A DNA stretch of 44,365 bases from CAVTUU01 sp045804965 (lineage in GTDB: Bacteria; Chloroflexota; Chloroflexia; Thermomicrobiales; UBA6265). Every line of letters starts with the position of its first letter. Position 1 is the first letter of the stretch. The stretch is from contig JBJMMD010000040.1 in assembly GCA_045804965.1 (NCBI GenBank), positions 1-44,365 on the forward strand. Reading direction: 5' to 3'. A model generated the notes under the pieces. The model was not told the origin of the DNA. It worked only from the letters and a program-made list of their open reading frames with translations, and ran no database searches. The position numbers and the translations under genes were made by a program. Shown here piece by piece: positions 8,508-16,989 of this stretch.

Positions 8508-8701
8508 GGGACATCTTCTTCGGTCGAGAGCGCATCGACGCGGAGATTGAGAAAAGCAATCCGTGCTTCCGCTTGCTCCCGCGAGGCAACTCCGAGCTCC
8601 TCCATGTCTTCGAGAAGCTCCTCCAGACGGTCAAGCTCGTCGAGGAGGGCGAACAGTTCGTTATCCGGGTTCAGATGGGCGCAAGATGACGAGCTCGGCA
8701 T
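8504..8701 (-). CDS. Small acidic coiled-coil protein of unknown function
   Basis: A 65-residue protein with a strongly helical, Leu/Glu-rich centre (ELFALLDELDRLEELLEDME) that is likely to form a coiled coil. The C-terminal half (EQAEARIAFLNLRVDAL) continues the helix. No enzyme motif is visible. Its stop overlaps the rarA ATG by four bases and it lies 23 bases after the membrane-protein gene, so it fits the operon. I do not recognise the family. The position suggests, without proof, a link to RarA. Confidence 0.6.
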   Translation of the reverse strand: MPSSSSCAHLNPDNELFALLDELDRLEELLEDMEELGVASREQAEARIAFLNLRVDALSTEEDVP

Positions 8702-8724
8702 ACCAAGATCCCCGGAATGCCTAC

Positions 8725-9696
8725 CTAGGCGGTCACCGCCAAGATCAAGAGCGCGACCGCACTCACAAGGCCGTACTCAACGAGGTCACGGCTCTTCAAC
8801 AATGAACGTTGAGCGTGGGCAACGAGAAGTCCAGACACGAGGTAGAAACAGACGAGAAGCACAGCGCCGCCGGTCCAGCCGTGGGTTGGCCACCAGTTCA
8901 ACACCACCATTAATTCCGTCATGACCATACCGCCAACGAGCGAGTAAAGCACGCGGGTTGGTCGGGAGATAACGCCGCGCTCAAGCGCCTCCAGAATCAA
9001 AATGCCGCTCAAGATACCGACGAGGGGCGCCGAAATGATGGTGTCGATCTTGTTGATGTAGACCGCGCTGAGGGCAAGAAAGGCGATGGCGTGGATCACG
9101 AGGGTGTGAATCGTGGCGGCGGAGCGCTGAGTCGCCTCCGTTGCATCGTCAAGGAGGTCCCGCGAAAGGAGCGAGCCGGCGATGCCGAAGAAAGCGATGG
9201 CCGGTCCGGCGATGAGCATCAGTGTGTTGTGATAGGTCGCGATCATCATCACCGCGGCGGTAGTCGCGACGAGCGGCACAGCCCAGGCCGTTTGCATCAA
9301 CTGGATGCCACGAGGTTGGCCGACGGCGACCGCAGCCCGGGCCGCATTCAACTCCACAAATTGCGCGCCTGCGGCCGCGGCGACGATGGCGATAACCGCA
9401 AGACCCCAGAAGAGCGGTTTCGTTGTCTCTGTGATCGGGACGCCGGTGCTCTTCTCGTCCTGAATCGCGTAGATGGCGAGCACCAGCATCGCGAGCGCCG
9501 TGCCGCCACTGACGAAGATCCCTTGACCGTACGCCGGCTGGCGTACGTCCTGCATCCCGGAGCCAGGCGTTGAACCCGGTCGCGGAGAAGGGGCAGGGGT
9601 GTTCGGACCAGTAGAAGGCTGGTTCTCGTCTCCCCATTGGGCGCCGAATTGCAACCCGGACTGATCGATCGACATTTGCGACCCGACCCCCTTCAT
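8725..9696 (-). CDS. Multi-pass membrane protein of unknown function
   Basis: Up to 323 residues. The N-terminal 55 are polar and Pro/Gly/Ser-rich (PAPSPRPGSTPGSG). After that come roughly eight hydrophobic segments, among them ALAMLVLAIYAI, FWGLAVIAIVAAAAGA, LVATTAAVMMIAT, LIAGPAIAFFGIAG, LVGILSGILILEAL, VGGMVMTELMVVL and LVSAVALLILAVTA. No transporter or enzyme signature is visible. The ATG at 9675 (MSIDQSG) is an equally good start. It lies between the YrdC gene and the small coiled-coil gene in the same direction, so it is probably part of that operon. Confidence 0.7.
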   Translation of the reverse strand: MKGVGSQMSIDQSGLQFGAQWGDENQPSTGPNTPAPSPRPGSTPGSGMQDVRQPAYGQGIFVSGGTALAMLVLAIYAIQDEKSTGVPITETTKPLFWGLAVIAIVAAAAGAQFVELNAARAAVAVGQPRGIQLMQTAWAVPLVATTAAVMMIATYHNTLMLIAGPAIAFFGIAGSLLSRDLLDDATEATQRSAATIHTLVIHAIAFLALSAVYINKIDTIISAPLVGILSGILILEALERGVISRPTRVLYSLVGGMVMTELMVVLNWWPTHGWTGGAVLLVCFYLVSGLLVAHAQRSLLKSRDLVEYGLVSAVALLILAVTA

Positions 9697-9741
9697 GCCG
9701 CATCGTACTCGGAATTGAGCCGTTTCGTCATCAGGTTTCAG

Positions 9742-10470
9742 TTATTGGGCTTCGGAGATCGCGCCTGCTTGGATTGCGGTCCAGGCGTCTTGGACTGTTT
9801 GGGCGGGAAGACCGCCTTCGCGAAGAATCCGCAGCTCATTGCCTTCCGCCGTCACCACGGTCGACGCGACTCCACCGGGCGCGAGGCCGCCGTCAATGAT
9901 CAGATCGAGCTTGCCGTTCAACCACGACGCGACCTCTTGCGCCGTGAGTGCTGGTCGATCGCCGCTTAGATTCGCGCTGGTGCAGGCCACGGCCCCTCCC
10001 GCTTTCTCAATGATTTCGATCGCAAGTGGATGATTGGGCAGCCGAACCGCCACGGTTCCACCCTCGCCCCGCACGCCGGCAGGGAGTCCGTTGACGCCAG
10101 GGACGACGAAAGTCAACGGACCCGGCCAGAACTCATTTAACAATGCGCGAATCGACTGATTGCGAAGGCGGGCGATCTGCAGCAACGCCCTCGTAGAGGA
10201 GACGAGAACCGGCAACGGTTTGTCCGGGGGACGCTGCTTGATGGCGAAAATGCGCTCGATCGCCTCGGTATATCGCAGCGAGGCCGCGATCCCATACACC
10301 GTGTCGGTGGGCAGTCCGATCACTCCCCCGGCGGCAAGATGCTCGGCGGCCCACTCGATCGCGTGCGGTGAAGCGCGCTTGAGAATCACAGAGCGCTCGC
10401 CTTCAGGTGGCAATCGATGCTGCACCGAGTCGTCGAAGCTGCGATCGGTTGGAGAAGCGTCTTCGGGCAT
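9742..10470 (-). CDS. tsaC: L-threonylcarbamoyladenylate synthase (Sua5/YrdC/YciO family)
   Basis: Makes threonylcarbamoyl-AMP from threonine, bicarbonate and ATP, the first step of t6A37 tRNA modification. The YrdC fold starts near residue 30. AAGGVIGLPTDTVYGI, IKQRPPDKPLPVLVSS (with the Lys-x-Arg pair) and CTSANLSGDRPA are the ligand-binding segments. At 242 residues it is a single-domain form without the C-terminal Sua5 domain, plus a short polar N-terminal extension. It follows uvrC after nine bases. Confidence 0.93.
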   Translation of the reverse strand: MPEDASPTDRSFDDSVQHRLPPEGERSVILKRASPHAIEWAAEHLAAGGVIGLPTDTVYGIAASLRYTEAIERIFAIKQRPPDKPLPVLVSSTRALLQIARLRNQSIRALLNEFWPGPLTFVVPGVNGLPAGVRGEGGTVAVRLPNHPLAIEIIEKAGGAVACTSANLSGDRPALTAQEVASWLNGKLDLIIDGGLAPGGVASTVVTAEGNELRILREGGLPAQTVQDAWTAIQAGAISEAQ

Positions 10471-10479
10471 GATTTGGCC

Positions 10480-12327
10480 TTACAGTTGGGCTTTGATTTG
10501 TTCGGCGAGCGCCGTTGAAATGCCGTCAACAGCGGCGATGTCTTCGACTGTAGCTTCTTTCACCGCCCTGAGCGACCCGAAGTGCCGAATCAACTGCTTG
10601 CGACGTTTCGGTCCTACGCCTGGCACATCGTCTAGACTCGACTTCAGGCTCGATTTCGCCCGGCGTTGGCGGTGGAATGTGACCGCGAATCGGTGCGCCT
10701 CGTCGCGAACCCTCTGGACGAGAAAGAGTGCCTGGGCATCACGCGGGAGCACAATCGGGAATGCATGGGCCGGCAGGTAGAGCTCTTCATTCTCCTTCGC
10801 CAAGCCGACAATCGGCAACATCATCCCGACGTCATTGAGCGCGTCAAGCGCGGCGTTTAATTGGCCTTTGCCGCCATCGACAATCACCAAGTCAGGGAGT
10901 GACGTCCACTTCCCCTCGGTCTCTTCATCTGCTTCGGCAGCCCGTCGGAATCGGCGGCGAATCACTTCGTTCATCATCGCGAAATCGTTCGCGCCCTGAA
11001 CGCTTTTGATTGTGAAACGCCGGTATTCGCGCTTCGCGGGCTTGCCGTCCTCGAAAACAACCATGCTCGCCACGGGGTTCGTGCCCTGGATATTTGAGAT
11101 GTCGTAGCATTCGATCCGTCTCGGCATCCTTGGCAAGTCCAGTGCCTCGGCTAATTCAGCCATGGCCGCCGTGGTCTTTTGCTCGTCTGAGAGGAACTTC
11201 AACCGGCTTTGATCGAGATTGTCGGCCGCACTTTTGGTGACCATTTCGACGAGCGCGCGTTTCTGTCCCCGTTGCGGGACGGTGATTTCGATTTTTCCGC
11301 CCCGGCGTTCTTTGAGCCAATCGAGAATGATTGGTTCTTCGTCTTTTGGCAACGCGGTTTGGGTGAGAATGGCGGGCGGCAGCATCGCCGCGTCCGCGTA
11401 AAACTGGGTGATGAAGCCTGAAATGATCTCGCTCGGCTGATCGCCGAGTGACGCCTTCATAGGGAAGAACTCCGAGCCGAGCAGTTTCCCATTACGCAAG
11501 AAGCCGACTTGAACGCCCGCGTCGCCGCCGGCACCTTGGGCGACCGCGATCACATCCGCGTTTGTGCCGCTCGGGCTGACCACTTTTTGGCGCTCGAGCA
11601 CATGCCTTACCGACGAGATGCGGTCGCGCAACTCCGCCGCGCGCTCGAAGTTCCAAGCGTCGGCTGCCTGTTCCATTTCTTGTTCCAGCGGCTCCAAGAC
11701 CTCATCACCGCGGCCGTTCAGAAACAGCGCCGCGCTTTCAACAGCTTGTGCATAGGCGGCCTGCGTTGTAGCCGAAATGCAGGGCGCCAGGCACTGCTTC
11801 AGGTGAAAGTAGAGACAGACGTCGTCGTGGCCGGTGATCCGTTTCTCGCATTTGCGGTACGGAAAGAGCCGGTTCAGCAAATTCAGAGTGCGATAGGCCG
11901 ATTGAGCCGAGGTATATGGGCCGAAATACCGACCGCCGTCGTCGACGATACGGCGGGTGGAAATGACTCGCGGCCACTCTTCGTTTGTGATTTTCAGATA
12001 CGGATACGTCTTGCTGTCTTTCAACATGATGTTGTATTTCGGCTGATATCGCTTGATCAGCTCGTTTTCGAGCAAGAGCGCTTCCGTCGCGGTATCAGTT
12101 CGGATCACGGCGAAGTCGGCGATGTGACTGACCAGCTCGCGCGTCTTCGGATCCATGCCGCGCTTCGACTGGAAATAGGATCGGACCCGGTTGCGCAGTG
12201 CGGCCGCTTTTCCGACATAGAGAATCGTCCCGGTGTCGTCCTTCATCAGGTACACGCCGGGGAAAGTCGGGAGGGCGCCGAGTCGGCTGGAAAAGTCAGG
12301 GCGAGGAGTCGACTTCATACGAGTCAT
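10480..12327 (-). CDS. uvrC: Excinuclease ABC subunit C
   Basis: Dual-incision nuclease of nucleotide excision repair, 615 residues, full length. The N-terminal GIY-YIG nuclease is clear (PGVYLMKDDTGTILYVGKA). A UVR motif that contacts UvrB follows (QEMEQAADAWNFERAAELRD). The RNase H-like C-terminal nuclease contains ECYDISNIQGTNPVASMVVF and LPDLVIVDGGKGQLNAAL. Tandem helix-hairpin-helix motifs end the protein (VPGVGPKRRKQLIRHFGS, VDGISTALAEQI). It starts 40 bases after the mec gene, so it may be transcribed with the cysteine cluster. Confidence 0.97.
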   Translation of the reverse strand: MTRMKSTPRPDFSSRLGALPTFPGVYLMKDDTGTILYVGKAAALRNRVRSYFQSKRGMDPKTRELVSHIADFAVIRTDTATEALLLENELIKRYQPKYNIMLKDSKTYPYLKITNEEWPRVISTRRIVDDGGRYFGPYTSAQSAYRTLNLLNRLFPYRKCEKRITGHDDVCLYFHLKQCLAPCISATTQAAYAQAVESAALFLNGRGDEVLEPLEQEMEQAADAWNFERAAELRDRISSVRHVLERQKVVSPSGTNADVIAVAQGAGGDAGVQVGFLRNGKLLGSEFFPMKASLGDQPSEIISGFITQFYADAAMLPPAILTQTALPKDEEPIILDWLKERRGGKIEITVPQRGQKRALVEMVTKSAADNLDQSRLKFLSDEQKTTAAMAELAEALDLPRMPRRIECYDISNIQGTNPVASMVVFEDGKPAKREYRRFTIKSVQGANDFAMMNEVIRRRFRRAAEADEETEGKWTSLPDLVIVDGGKGQLNAALDALNDVGMMLPIVGLAKENEELYLPAHAFPIVLPRDAQALFLVQRVRDEAHRFAVTFHRQRRAKSSLKSSLDDVPGVGPKRRKQLIRHFGSLRAVKEATVEDIAAVDGISTALAEQIKAQL

Positions 12328-12367
12328 TATACGTTCGGCCGGCTATGTTCGACCGCCATTTGGCCAC

Positions 12368-12811
12368 TTAAATAAGCTCGATCGCGCGTTCGATGATCTG
12401 CTCATCGACGATGTTGAACGCGCGCAGGCATGGCGCATTTGGGAACTCGAGTGAGCAAATAATGTAAACCGAGTCCGGCCATGAAGCGTGCTCAACATCT
12501 CGACGCGAAGGGTAGGCGGCGGAGACTGGATGCGAGTGATAGATCACTTGAATGTCCCAGTCGCGCTCCATCGCACTCCGATAGACCCGGTAAATCTCCT
12601 TCGGCTCGATGAGATAAAAATCGACGCCGTCGTATGTGTTCGTCAGCTCGTGTAACTCATGCGGCGACTCGGGCGGACCCACGATCACGCCACAGCATTC
12701 ACGGGGCGCCTCGCGCCGCGCGTGGTCGATGATCTGCTCGTGCATAGCTTTCGGAAATCGCAGAGGGCGAAGGGAGCTCGTCCTCTCTTCGCTGGATCCT
12801 GCATCGGACAC
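12368..12811 (-). CDS. mec: JAMM/MPN+ metalloprotease, Mec-type
   Basis: Zinc peptidase of 147 residues. The JAMM signature is complete: Glu38 (RECCGVIVG), then His92, His94, Ser102 and Asp105 in HSHPVSAAYPSRRD, matching HxHx7Sx2D. In Mycobacterium tuberculosis the homologue Mec+ releases cysteine from the CysO-cysteine adduct, and its gene sits next to cysO and cysM as here. In this window it may have a second job, because the adjacent CysO ends in GGD and would need trimming before activation. It lies 12 bases after cysO. Confidence 0.9.
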   Translation of the reverse strand: MSDAGSSEERTSSLRPLRFPKAMHEQIIDHARREAPRECCGVIVGPPESPHELHELTNTYDGVDFYLIEPKEIYRVYRSAMERDWDIQVIYHSHPVSAAYPSRRDVEHASWPDSVYIICSLEFPNAPCLRAFNIVDEQIIERAIELI

Positions 12812-12823
12812 GTTTGAGAAAAC

Positions 12824-13114
12824 CTAGTCGCCGCCGGCCATGGCGGGAATGATGCCGATTTCATCACCCGGCTTTACCGGCGTGTCGGCGCCTTCGAAGT
12901 CACGGACGTTTTCGCCGTTGAGAAAGACATTCACAAAGCGTCGAATCTGGCCATCGCTCTCACATATCCGTTCCTTAAGTCCCGGGTGGCGCGATTCCAG
13001 ATCATCCAATACTGCGGCCACGGTCGCGCCGCTCGCATTGATCTGGGCGGCGCCGCCTGTGAAGCGGCGAAGAGGCGTGGGAATGAGGACTGTGACCTGG
13101 GTTGAAACAACCAT
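12824..13114 (-). CDS. cysO: CysO-like sulfur-carrier protein (MoaD/ThiS family) ending GGD
   Basis: Ubiquitin-like carrier of 96 residues. The core is typical (VTVLIPTPLRRFTGG, GATVAAVLDDLESRHPGL, VNVFLNGENVRDFEG, VKPGDEIGIIPAMAGG). In this pathway the C-terminal Gly-Gly is adenylated, converted to a thiocarboxylate and used by CysM. The last codons here are GGC GGC GAC TAG, so one Asp follows the Gly-Gly. I chose the ATG at 13114 because AAGGAG lies eight bases upstream. The open frame to 13180 has no such site. Its neighbours cysM and mec support the assignment. The activating enzyme (MoeZ/MoeB type) is not in the window. Confidence 0.9.
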   Translation of the reverse strand: MVVSTQVTVLIPTPLRRFTGGAAQINASGATVAAVLDDLESRHPGLKERICESDGQIRRFVNVFLNGENVRDFEGADTPVKPGDEIGIIPAMAGGD

Positions 13115-13122
13115 GAAACCAA

Positions 13123-13128
13123 CTCCTT
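13123..13128 (-). promoter_or_regulatory. Shine-Dalgarno site fixing the cysO start
   Basis: AAGGAG on the minus strand, eight bases before the ATG at 13114. It supports a 96-residue CysO over the 118-residue open frame. Confidence 0.75.
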
Positions 13129-13164
13129 GACCAATTGCATTGAAAGCCATCGCGAGGCGGAAGT

Positions 13165-14148
13165 CTAAGCCACGTCCCACAACCCGGTCGACAAATATTT
13201 CGAACCACCGTCCGGTGCGATGGCGACGATCACACCGCGCTCTTCTCGCCGCGCAACGTCACGCGCCACACTTACGGCACCGACGAGAGCAGCGCCAGTC
13301 GAGGTTCCGGCGAACAGACCTTCCACCCGCGCGAGACGGCGAGCGAGATCGTACGCCTCTTCAGTTTCAACCCCGATCTGCCGCTCGGGAAGACTGGGAT
13401 CATAAATCCCCGGAACGATTGCGCTGGGCAAATGCTTTAAGCCCTCGATCCCGTGAAATGATTCGGCAGGTTGGACGGCGACCAACTCGATCCTGGGATT
13501 GACCCGTTTCAAAAACCGGCCCGAGCCGACAAGGGTGCCGGTTGTACCGAGTCCGGCCACGAAGTGAGTGATTCGGCCGTTCGTTTGTTTCCAGATTTCG
13601 GGACCGGTGCCAAGCTCATGGGCCGCAGCGTTCGCGGCATTGTTGTATTGATCGGCATAGTAGTACCGATTGGGTCTAAAGGCGGCCTGATCGCGCGCTT
13701 GCAGGATCGCCCCGTTCGAGCCCTCGTAGGGATCGCTCAGCGTCACCTTCGCCCCGTATGCGGCAAGAATCTGTTTGCGCTCGTCCGAGACGCTGCCGGG
13801 GACGACTAATTCGACCTCGATGCTGAGCGCTGCACCCAGCATGGCGTACGCGATTCCGGTATTCCCAGATGTCGCGTCCAAAATGACCTGATCTGGCGAA
13901 AGCGCTCCGCGTTCAAGCGCGTCGTGAACGATCGCGAGCGCAGGTCGATCCTTGACCGATCCGCCCGGATTGCTCCATTCGGCCTTCAGCCAAATTTCGA
14001 TCGAATCCGGAAGTCCCAAATCGGCTGCAAATCGACGTAGTTGTAAGAGAGGGGTGTTTCCAATCGCGGAGACGACTGCTAACCGCTCAAGCGTTTGGCA
14101 TCCCGAGCGGATCTCTGTTGCTTCGCATGTCACGACCGAACACGCCAT
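13165..14148 (-). CDS. cysM: CysO-dependent cysteine synthase (CysM type)
   Basis: Fold-type II PLP enzyme of 327 residues. The PLP lysine is Lys66 in NPGGSVKDRPA, TSGNTG contacts the substrate, and AGLGTTGTLVG binds the cofactor phosphate. The segment IEGLKHLPSAIVPGIYD resembles the mycobacterial CysM that uses O-phosphoserine and CysO-thiocarboxylate instead of free sulfide. The cysO and mec genes directly downstream support that reading, although a plain O-acetylserine sulfhydrylase is not excluded. It is the first gene of the long leftward run. Confidence 0.93.
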   Translation of the reverse strand: MACSVVTCEATEIRSGCQTLERLAVVSAIGNTPLLQLRRFAADLGLPDSIEIWLKAEWSNPGGSVKDRPALAIVHDALERGALSPDQVILDATSGNTGIAYAMLGAALSIEVELVVPGSVSDERKQILAAYGAKVTLSDPYEGSNGAILQARDQAAFRPNRYYYADQYNNAANAAAHELGTGPEIWKQTNGRITHFVAGLGTTGTLVGSGRFLKRVNPRIELVAVQPAESFHGIEGLKHLPSAIVPGIYDPSLPERQIGVETEEAYDLARRLARVEGLFAGTSTGAALVGAVSVARDVARREERGVIVAIAPDGGSKYLSTGLWDVA

Positions 14149-14206
14149 GCTCGCCTCAAAAAAATGACCAAACTTCGAGAAAGCTTAGTTCTTCATCTAG
14201 AACGTA

Positions 14207-14235
14207 ACGATGCGACGCATTGGCGAGAATGTCAA
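14207..14235 (-). promoter_or_regulatory. Candidate promoter for the cysM-cysO-mec operon
   Basis: On the minus strand TTGACA (14230-14235) is separated by 17 bases from CATCGT (14207-14212). The -35 is perfect and the -10 is weak (three of six matches). It lies about 60 bases before the cysM ATG, in the only gap of any size at the head of this gene run. Confidence 0.5.
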
Positions 14236-14267
14236 GCTATCCAGAAGAAAGTATTGGAGCAACGGTG

Positions 14268-15200
14268 TCAGATTTGTGGCGCGCCGAGCGCGAGGCGGAT
14301 TTGATCGACTGTCGCGTCGTGCAACCGCTCACCGGGCTCGCCCGGTTCACCTGCCCAAACTGCGTGAATCGCCAGTTGGGACGGCAATTTGACGCCGAGA
14401 TCAAGCTCCGTCGCGCGCTGGACGAGGGGGAGCTCCCAGGGACCGACAAGCTCGCCATAGGGATCTGACTGGCTCAGGGATTGCAGCCCCCGCCCGGTCA
14501 GCTCAGCGGCCAGCTGGTCCTCCGAGGCGATCATCAGCGGTCGCTCTCGCGATTCTCCAGCGAGCATGGTGAGCTTCGGTCTGACCGCGACCGCAAGTTC
14601 GGCTCTCAGGCCAGTGCGGTCGTCACCAGCAAGCGCGCCGAGCCGTTGCCGGGGGTGCGCGAACATCGCCCACAACCCGAGCACAAGTGGCTCACTCATC
14701 TTGCCCGATACGACGTCATTCAGCGCGATGAGCGTGGCGGCCTCGACAAGTTCACGTCGAATCCAGGCTACCTCAAGCCGGTCCGATCGTGCGCCAACGT
14801 CGACAGCGGCCCAGGGGTCGCGTGTTCGGGACGAGCGGACCCAACCGGTCACGGCCAATCTCGTTGGGGCGATGATTTCGTGCGAGGCGTAGGTTGAACC
14901 AATTTCGTCGACGCACCAGTCTATAAGCGACTGTCGTTGTTGAGCGATCCTGGAGTCGCCGAGCGCGATCGTCAATTGCCCGGTTCCTTCGCCTTTCAAG
15001 GCTGGCAAGAACGGCGAAACGGCCGCCGTTGCCGCCGCGAGCTCATCCCATCCGGCGGCAACGATCACATCGACGATGGGCGGCGTTTCCGAATGCAACG
15101 GCGTATCTCCTGCAAGCCAAGACAGAGTTTGATTGTCGCGGAACGAGCCTTCCGCTGCCCGGATGCGGACGAGGATCGGGCTTACGAAATTGGCGAGCAA
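14268..15200 (-). CDS. Hypothetical protein
   Basis: An open frame of up to 310 residues that I do not recognise. It is the longest frame across this stretch, and its composition (acidic, Ala/Leu-rich, few Cys) looks like a soluble globular protein. Features include DVIVAAGWDELAAATAAVSP, LTIALGDSRIAQQRQSLIDW, SEPLVLGLWAMFAHPRQRLG and a C-terminal AGEPGEPGERLHDATVDQIR. No P-loop, helix-turn-helix or membrane segment is evident. The only start is a TTG at 15200, so the N-terminus is uncertain. It lies between cysM and the MFS gene, all on the minus strand. Confidence 0.6.
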   Translation of the reverse strand: MLANFVSPILVRIRAAEGSFRDNQTLSWLAGDTPLHSETPPIVDVIVAAGWDELAAATAAVSPFLPALKGEGTGQLTIALGDSRIAQQRQSLIDWCVDEIGSTYASHEIIAPTRLAVTGWVRSSRTRDPWAAVDVGARSDRLEVAWIRRELVEAATLIALNDVVSGKMSEPLVLGLWAMFAHPRQRLGALAGDDRTGLRAELAVAVRPKLTMLAGESRERPLMIASEDQLAAELTGRGLQSLSQSDPYGELVGPWELPLVQRATELDLGVKLPSQLAIHAVWAGEPGEPGERLHDATVDQIRLALGAPQI

Positions 15201-15241
15201 GTTTACACGACATATCCCACTAGTCTCAAAATTTCATAGCG

Positions 15242-15312
15242 CCCCAAACCGCCAAACTTCGGCGCGAAAGCTTTGCGCCAGACTCGCGCCGCCTGCGAAC
15301 GGTTTGGGTTGA
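15242..15312. repeat. Inverted repeat between the MFS gene and the hypothetical gene
   Basis: CCCAAACCG near 15243 pairs with CGGTTTGGG near 15299, bracketing smaller GC-rich dyads. It lies 3' of the MFS gene on the minus strand and could act as a transcript end, but no T tract follows. Just beyond it (about 15324-15358) is a GC-rich stretch with GTAGGGGCAC that resembles the edge of another dispersed palindromic repeat. Confidence 0.35.
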
Positions 15313-15382
15313 ATGAATTAGTGTAGGGGCACGCGGCCTGTGCGCCCGCGTCGTGCACGTGGCCACGAAACCAAAAATGACG

Positions 15383-16723
15383 CTAATCAATCTCCCGGAC
15401 CGGGGTGCGAAAGAGGAGCACCGGAACGTAGAGGATGACGAGAAAGCCGTTGAGGACGAGTGCGGCGCCGATGCCGAAGTTCTTAGCGATGAGGCCTGCT
15501 TCAAGCGAGCCGATAGGCGTCAGTCCCCAAAACATCGAATAGACCGCAAGCACCCGGCCGCGAAAACCCTCATCCACAAGCGTCTGGACGAGTGTGTCGT
15601 TCAACGTTCCGTACGTGGCGACGACAAGACCGATGCAGAGGATGAGCGCCACCGAAAGATAGACGTTTCGCGACATCCCGAAGAGCATCACCAAGAACCC
15701 GAACAGACCTACACCGCAAATGACGATCTGGCCCCGGCGACGAATCCCGCCCAGGGAGGCAACGGCGATTGTACCGAGGAGAGCACCGATGCCGTTGGCG
15801 GCCTGGAGCACGCCCAGACCGCCGCCTCCCATGTGCAGGATGTCTTTTGCGAACGCCGGCGCGAGGGTGAGATAGGTGATGCCAAACGCGAGCGGTATGA
15901 TGTCAATCGAGAGCAAACCGCGAATCTGCGGAGTTCGCCAAATGTAACGATAGCCGTCCATCAGTTCGGCCCGGGCGCTGCCCTCCCGCTTTGGCGTCCG
16001 TGGCAAGGTCTGGTCGACCGCCATTCCCACGAGCACGACAACGAACGGCAAATAGGTGAAAGCATTGAGATAGAAACAGACACCCGCGCCTACCAGGCCG
16101 ATGAGGATTCCGCCGACGATCGGACCAAGGATGCGGGAGGCATTGAAGGCGGCGGAATTCAAGGCGACCGCGCTTTGCAACTGGTCACGTGAAACGAGCG
16201 ATGGCACCATTGACATCCGGGCCGGCCAATCGAAGGCTGACGCCGAACCTGCGATCGCGGCGATGACCATGATGTGCCACACCTGCACACGGTCGGTCAC
16301 GGTTAGCGTGGCTAAGATGAACATCGCCGTGGCAACGGTCAGTTGGACCGCGATCAGCACCTTTCGGCGGTCAACGCGGTCAATCAGCGCGCCCGCGATC
16401 GGAGAAAAGATCAGAACGGGCGCGGCCTGGCAGAAGCTGACCACGCCCAGCAAGAAGCGGTCGTCGGTAAGGTCGTAGACGAGCCAGCCCTGAGCCGTGA
16501 TCCGCACCCAAACGCCGGTGAGCGATATCGCCAACGACAACCAGAACAGCAGGAACGGGCGCGACTCGAAGGCACTCCACGCTCCACTGCGGCCCCCGTG
16601 CCGCCGATCCGTTGCTTGGATTCTGTTTTCGACTTCGACGGAGTCTGCTGCACGATCGTGCGTATCAACCGTTTCCTCGGCGGCGGTGGCCAAAGACTGC
16701 TCCCCAAAATGTTTTGATGACAT
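15383..16723 (-). CDS. MFS transporter (enterobactin-exporter-like/MFS_3 group)
   Basis: Inner-membrane transporter of 446 residues with about 12 membrane segments after a polar N-terminal tail of about 50. The group's motifs are present: FWLSLAISLTGVWVRITAQGW, FSPIAGALIDRVDRRKVLIA (the MFS loop 2-3 motif), VALNSAAFNASRILGPIVGG and GTLNDTLVQTLVDEGFRGRV. Relatives are often annotated as drug or siderophore exporters. The substrate cannot be told from sequence, and no siderophore genes are nearby. It diverges from the VanW gene. Confidence 0.9.
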   Translation of the reverse strand: MSSKHFGEQSLATAAEETVDTHDRAADSVEVENRIQATDRRHGGRSGAWSAFESRPFLLFWLSLAISLTGVWVRITAQGWLVYDLTDDRFLLGVVSFCQAAPVLIFSPIAGALIDRVDRRKVLIAVQLTVATAMFILATLTVTDRVQVWHIMVIAAIAGSASAFDWPARMSMVPSLVSRDQLQSAVALNSAAFNASRILGPIVGGILIGLVGAGVCFYLNAFTYLPFVVVLVGMAVDQTLPRTPKREGSARAELMDGYRYIWRTPQIRGLLSIDIIPLAFGITYLTLAPAFAKDILHMGGGGLGVLQAANGIGALLGTIAVASLGGIRRRGQIVICGVGLFGFLVMLFGMSRNVYLSVALILCIGLVVATYGTLNDTLVQTLVDEGFRGRVLAVYSMFWGLTPIGSLEAGLIAKNFGIGAALVLNGFLVILYVPVLLFRTPVREID

Positions 16724-16833
16724 TGCCCACGTTTGGTCACGGCATCATACGCCGACATCGGGAGCGACGCTCAATAATTCGCCGGGGCGTTAGGTGACCA
16801 CGCCCGAGTCTTGAATACGCACAACACTTTGTC

Positions 16834-16862
16834 TTGCCTCAGTGTCACTAAGATGCTACGAT
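16834..16862 (+). promoter_or_regulatory. Candidate promoter for the VanW gene
   Basis: TTGCCT (16834-16839) and TACGAT (16857-16862) are separated by 17 bases, in the divergent gap between the MFS gene and the VanW gene. The hexamers match consensus at four of six positions each and the spacing is ideal. Confidence 0.5.
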
Positions 16863-16989
16863 CCTGTACGTACGGCAAAATCTCGCTTGCACCCGCTCTG
16901 TCGCCAGTCGGCACACACGGGGTTTCGTGGTCCGATTGCCGGAAGATCGAGCCCCTCCGCGGCGTCACACGGCAGGAGCAGGTGATCGC

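Noticed and set aside
15324..15358. Sequence resembling the edge of a GTAGGGGC-type dispersed repeat
   Set aside because: Only one incomplete copy is in the window, so a repeat family cannot be demonstrated.
15353..16192. Long plus-strand open frame of 279 codons
   Set aside because: It lies antisense to the MFS transporter, has an Asp/Glu/Arg/His-heavy composition typical of frame shadows, and has no recognisable domain.
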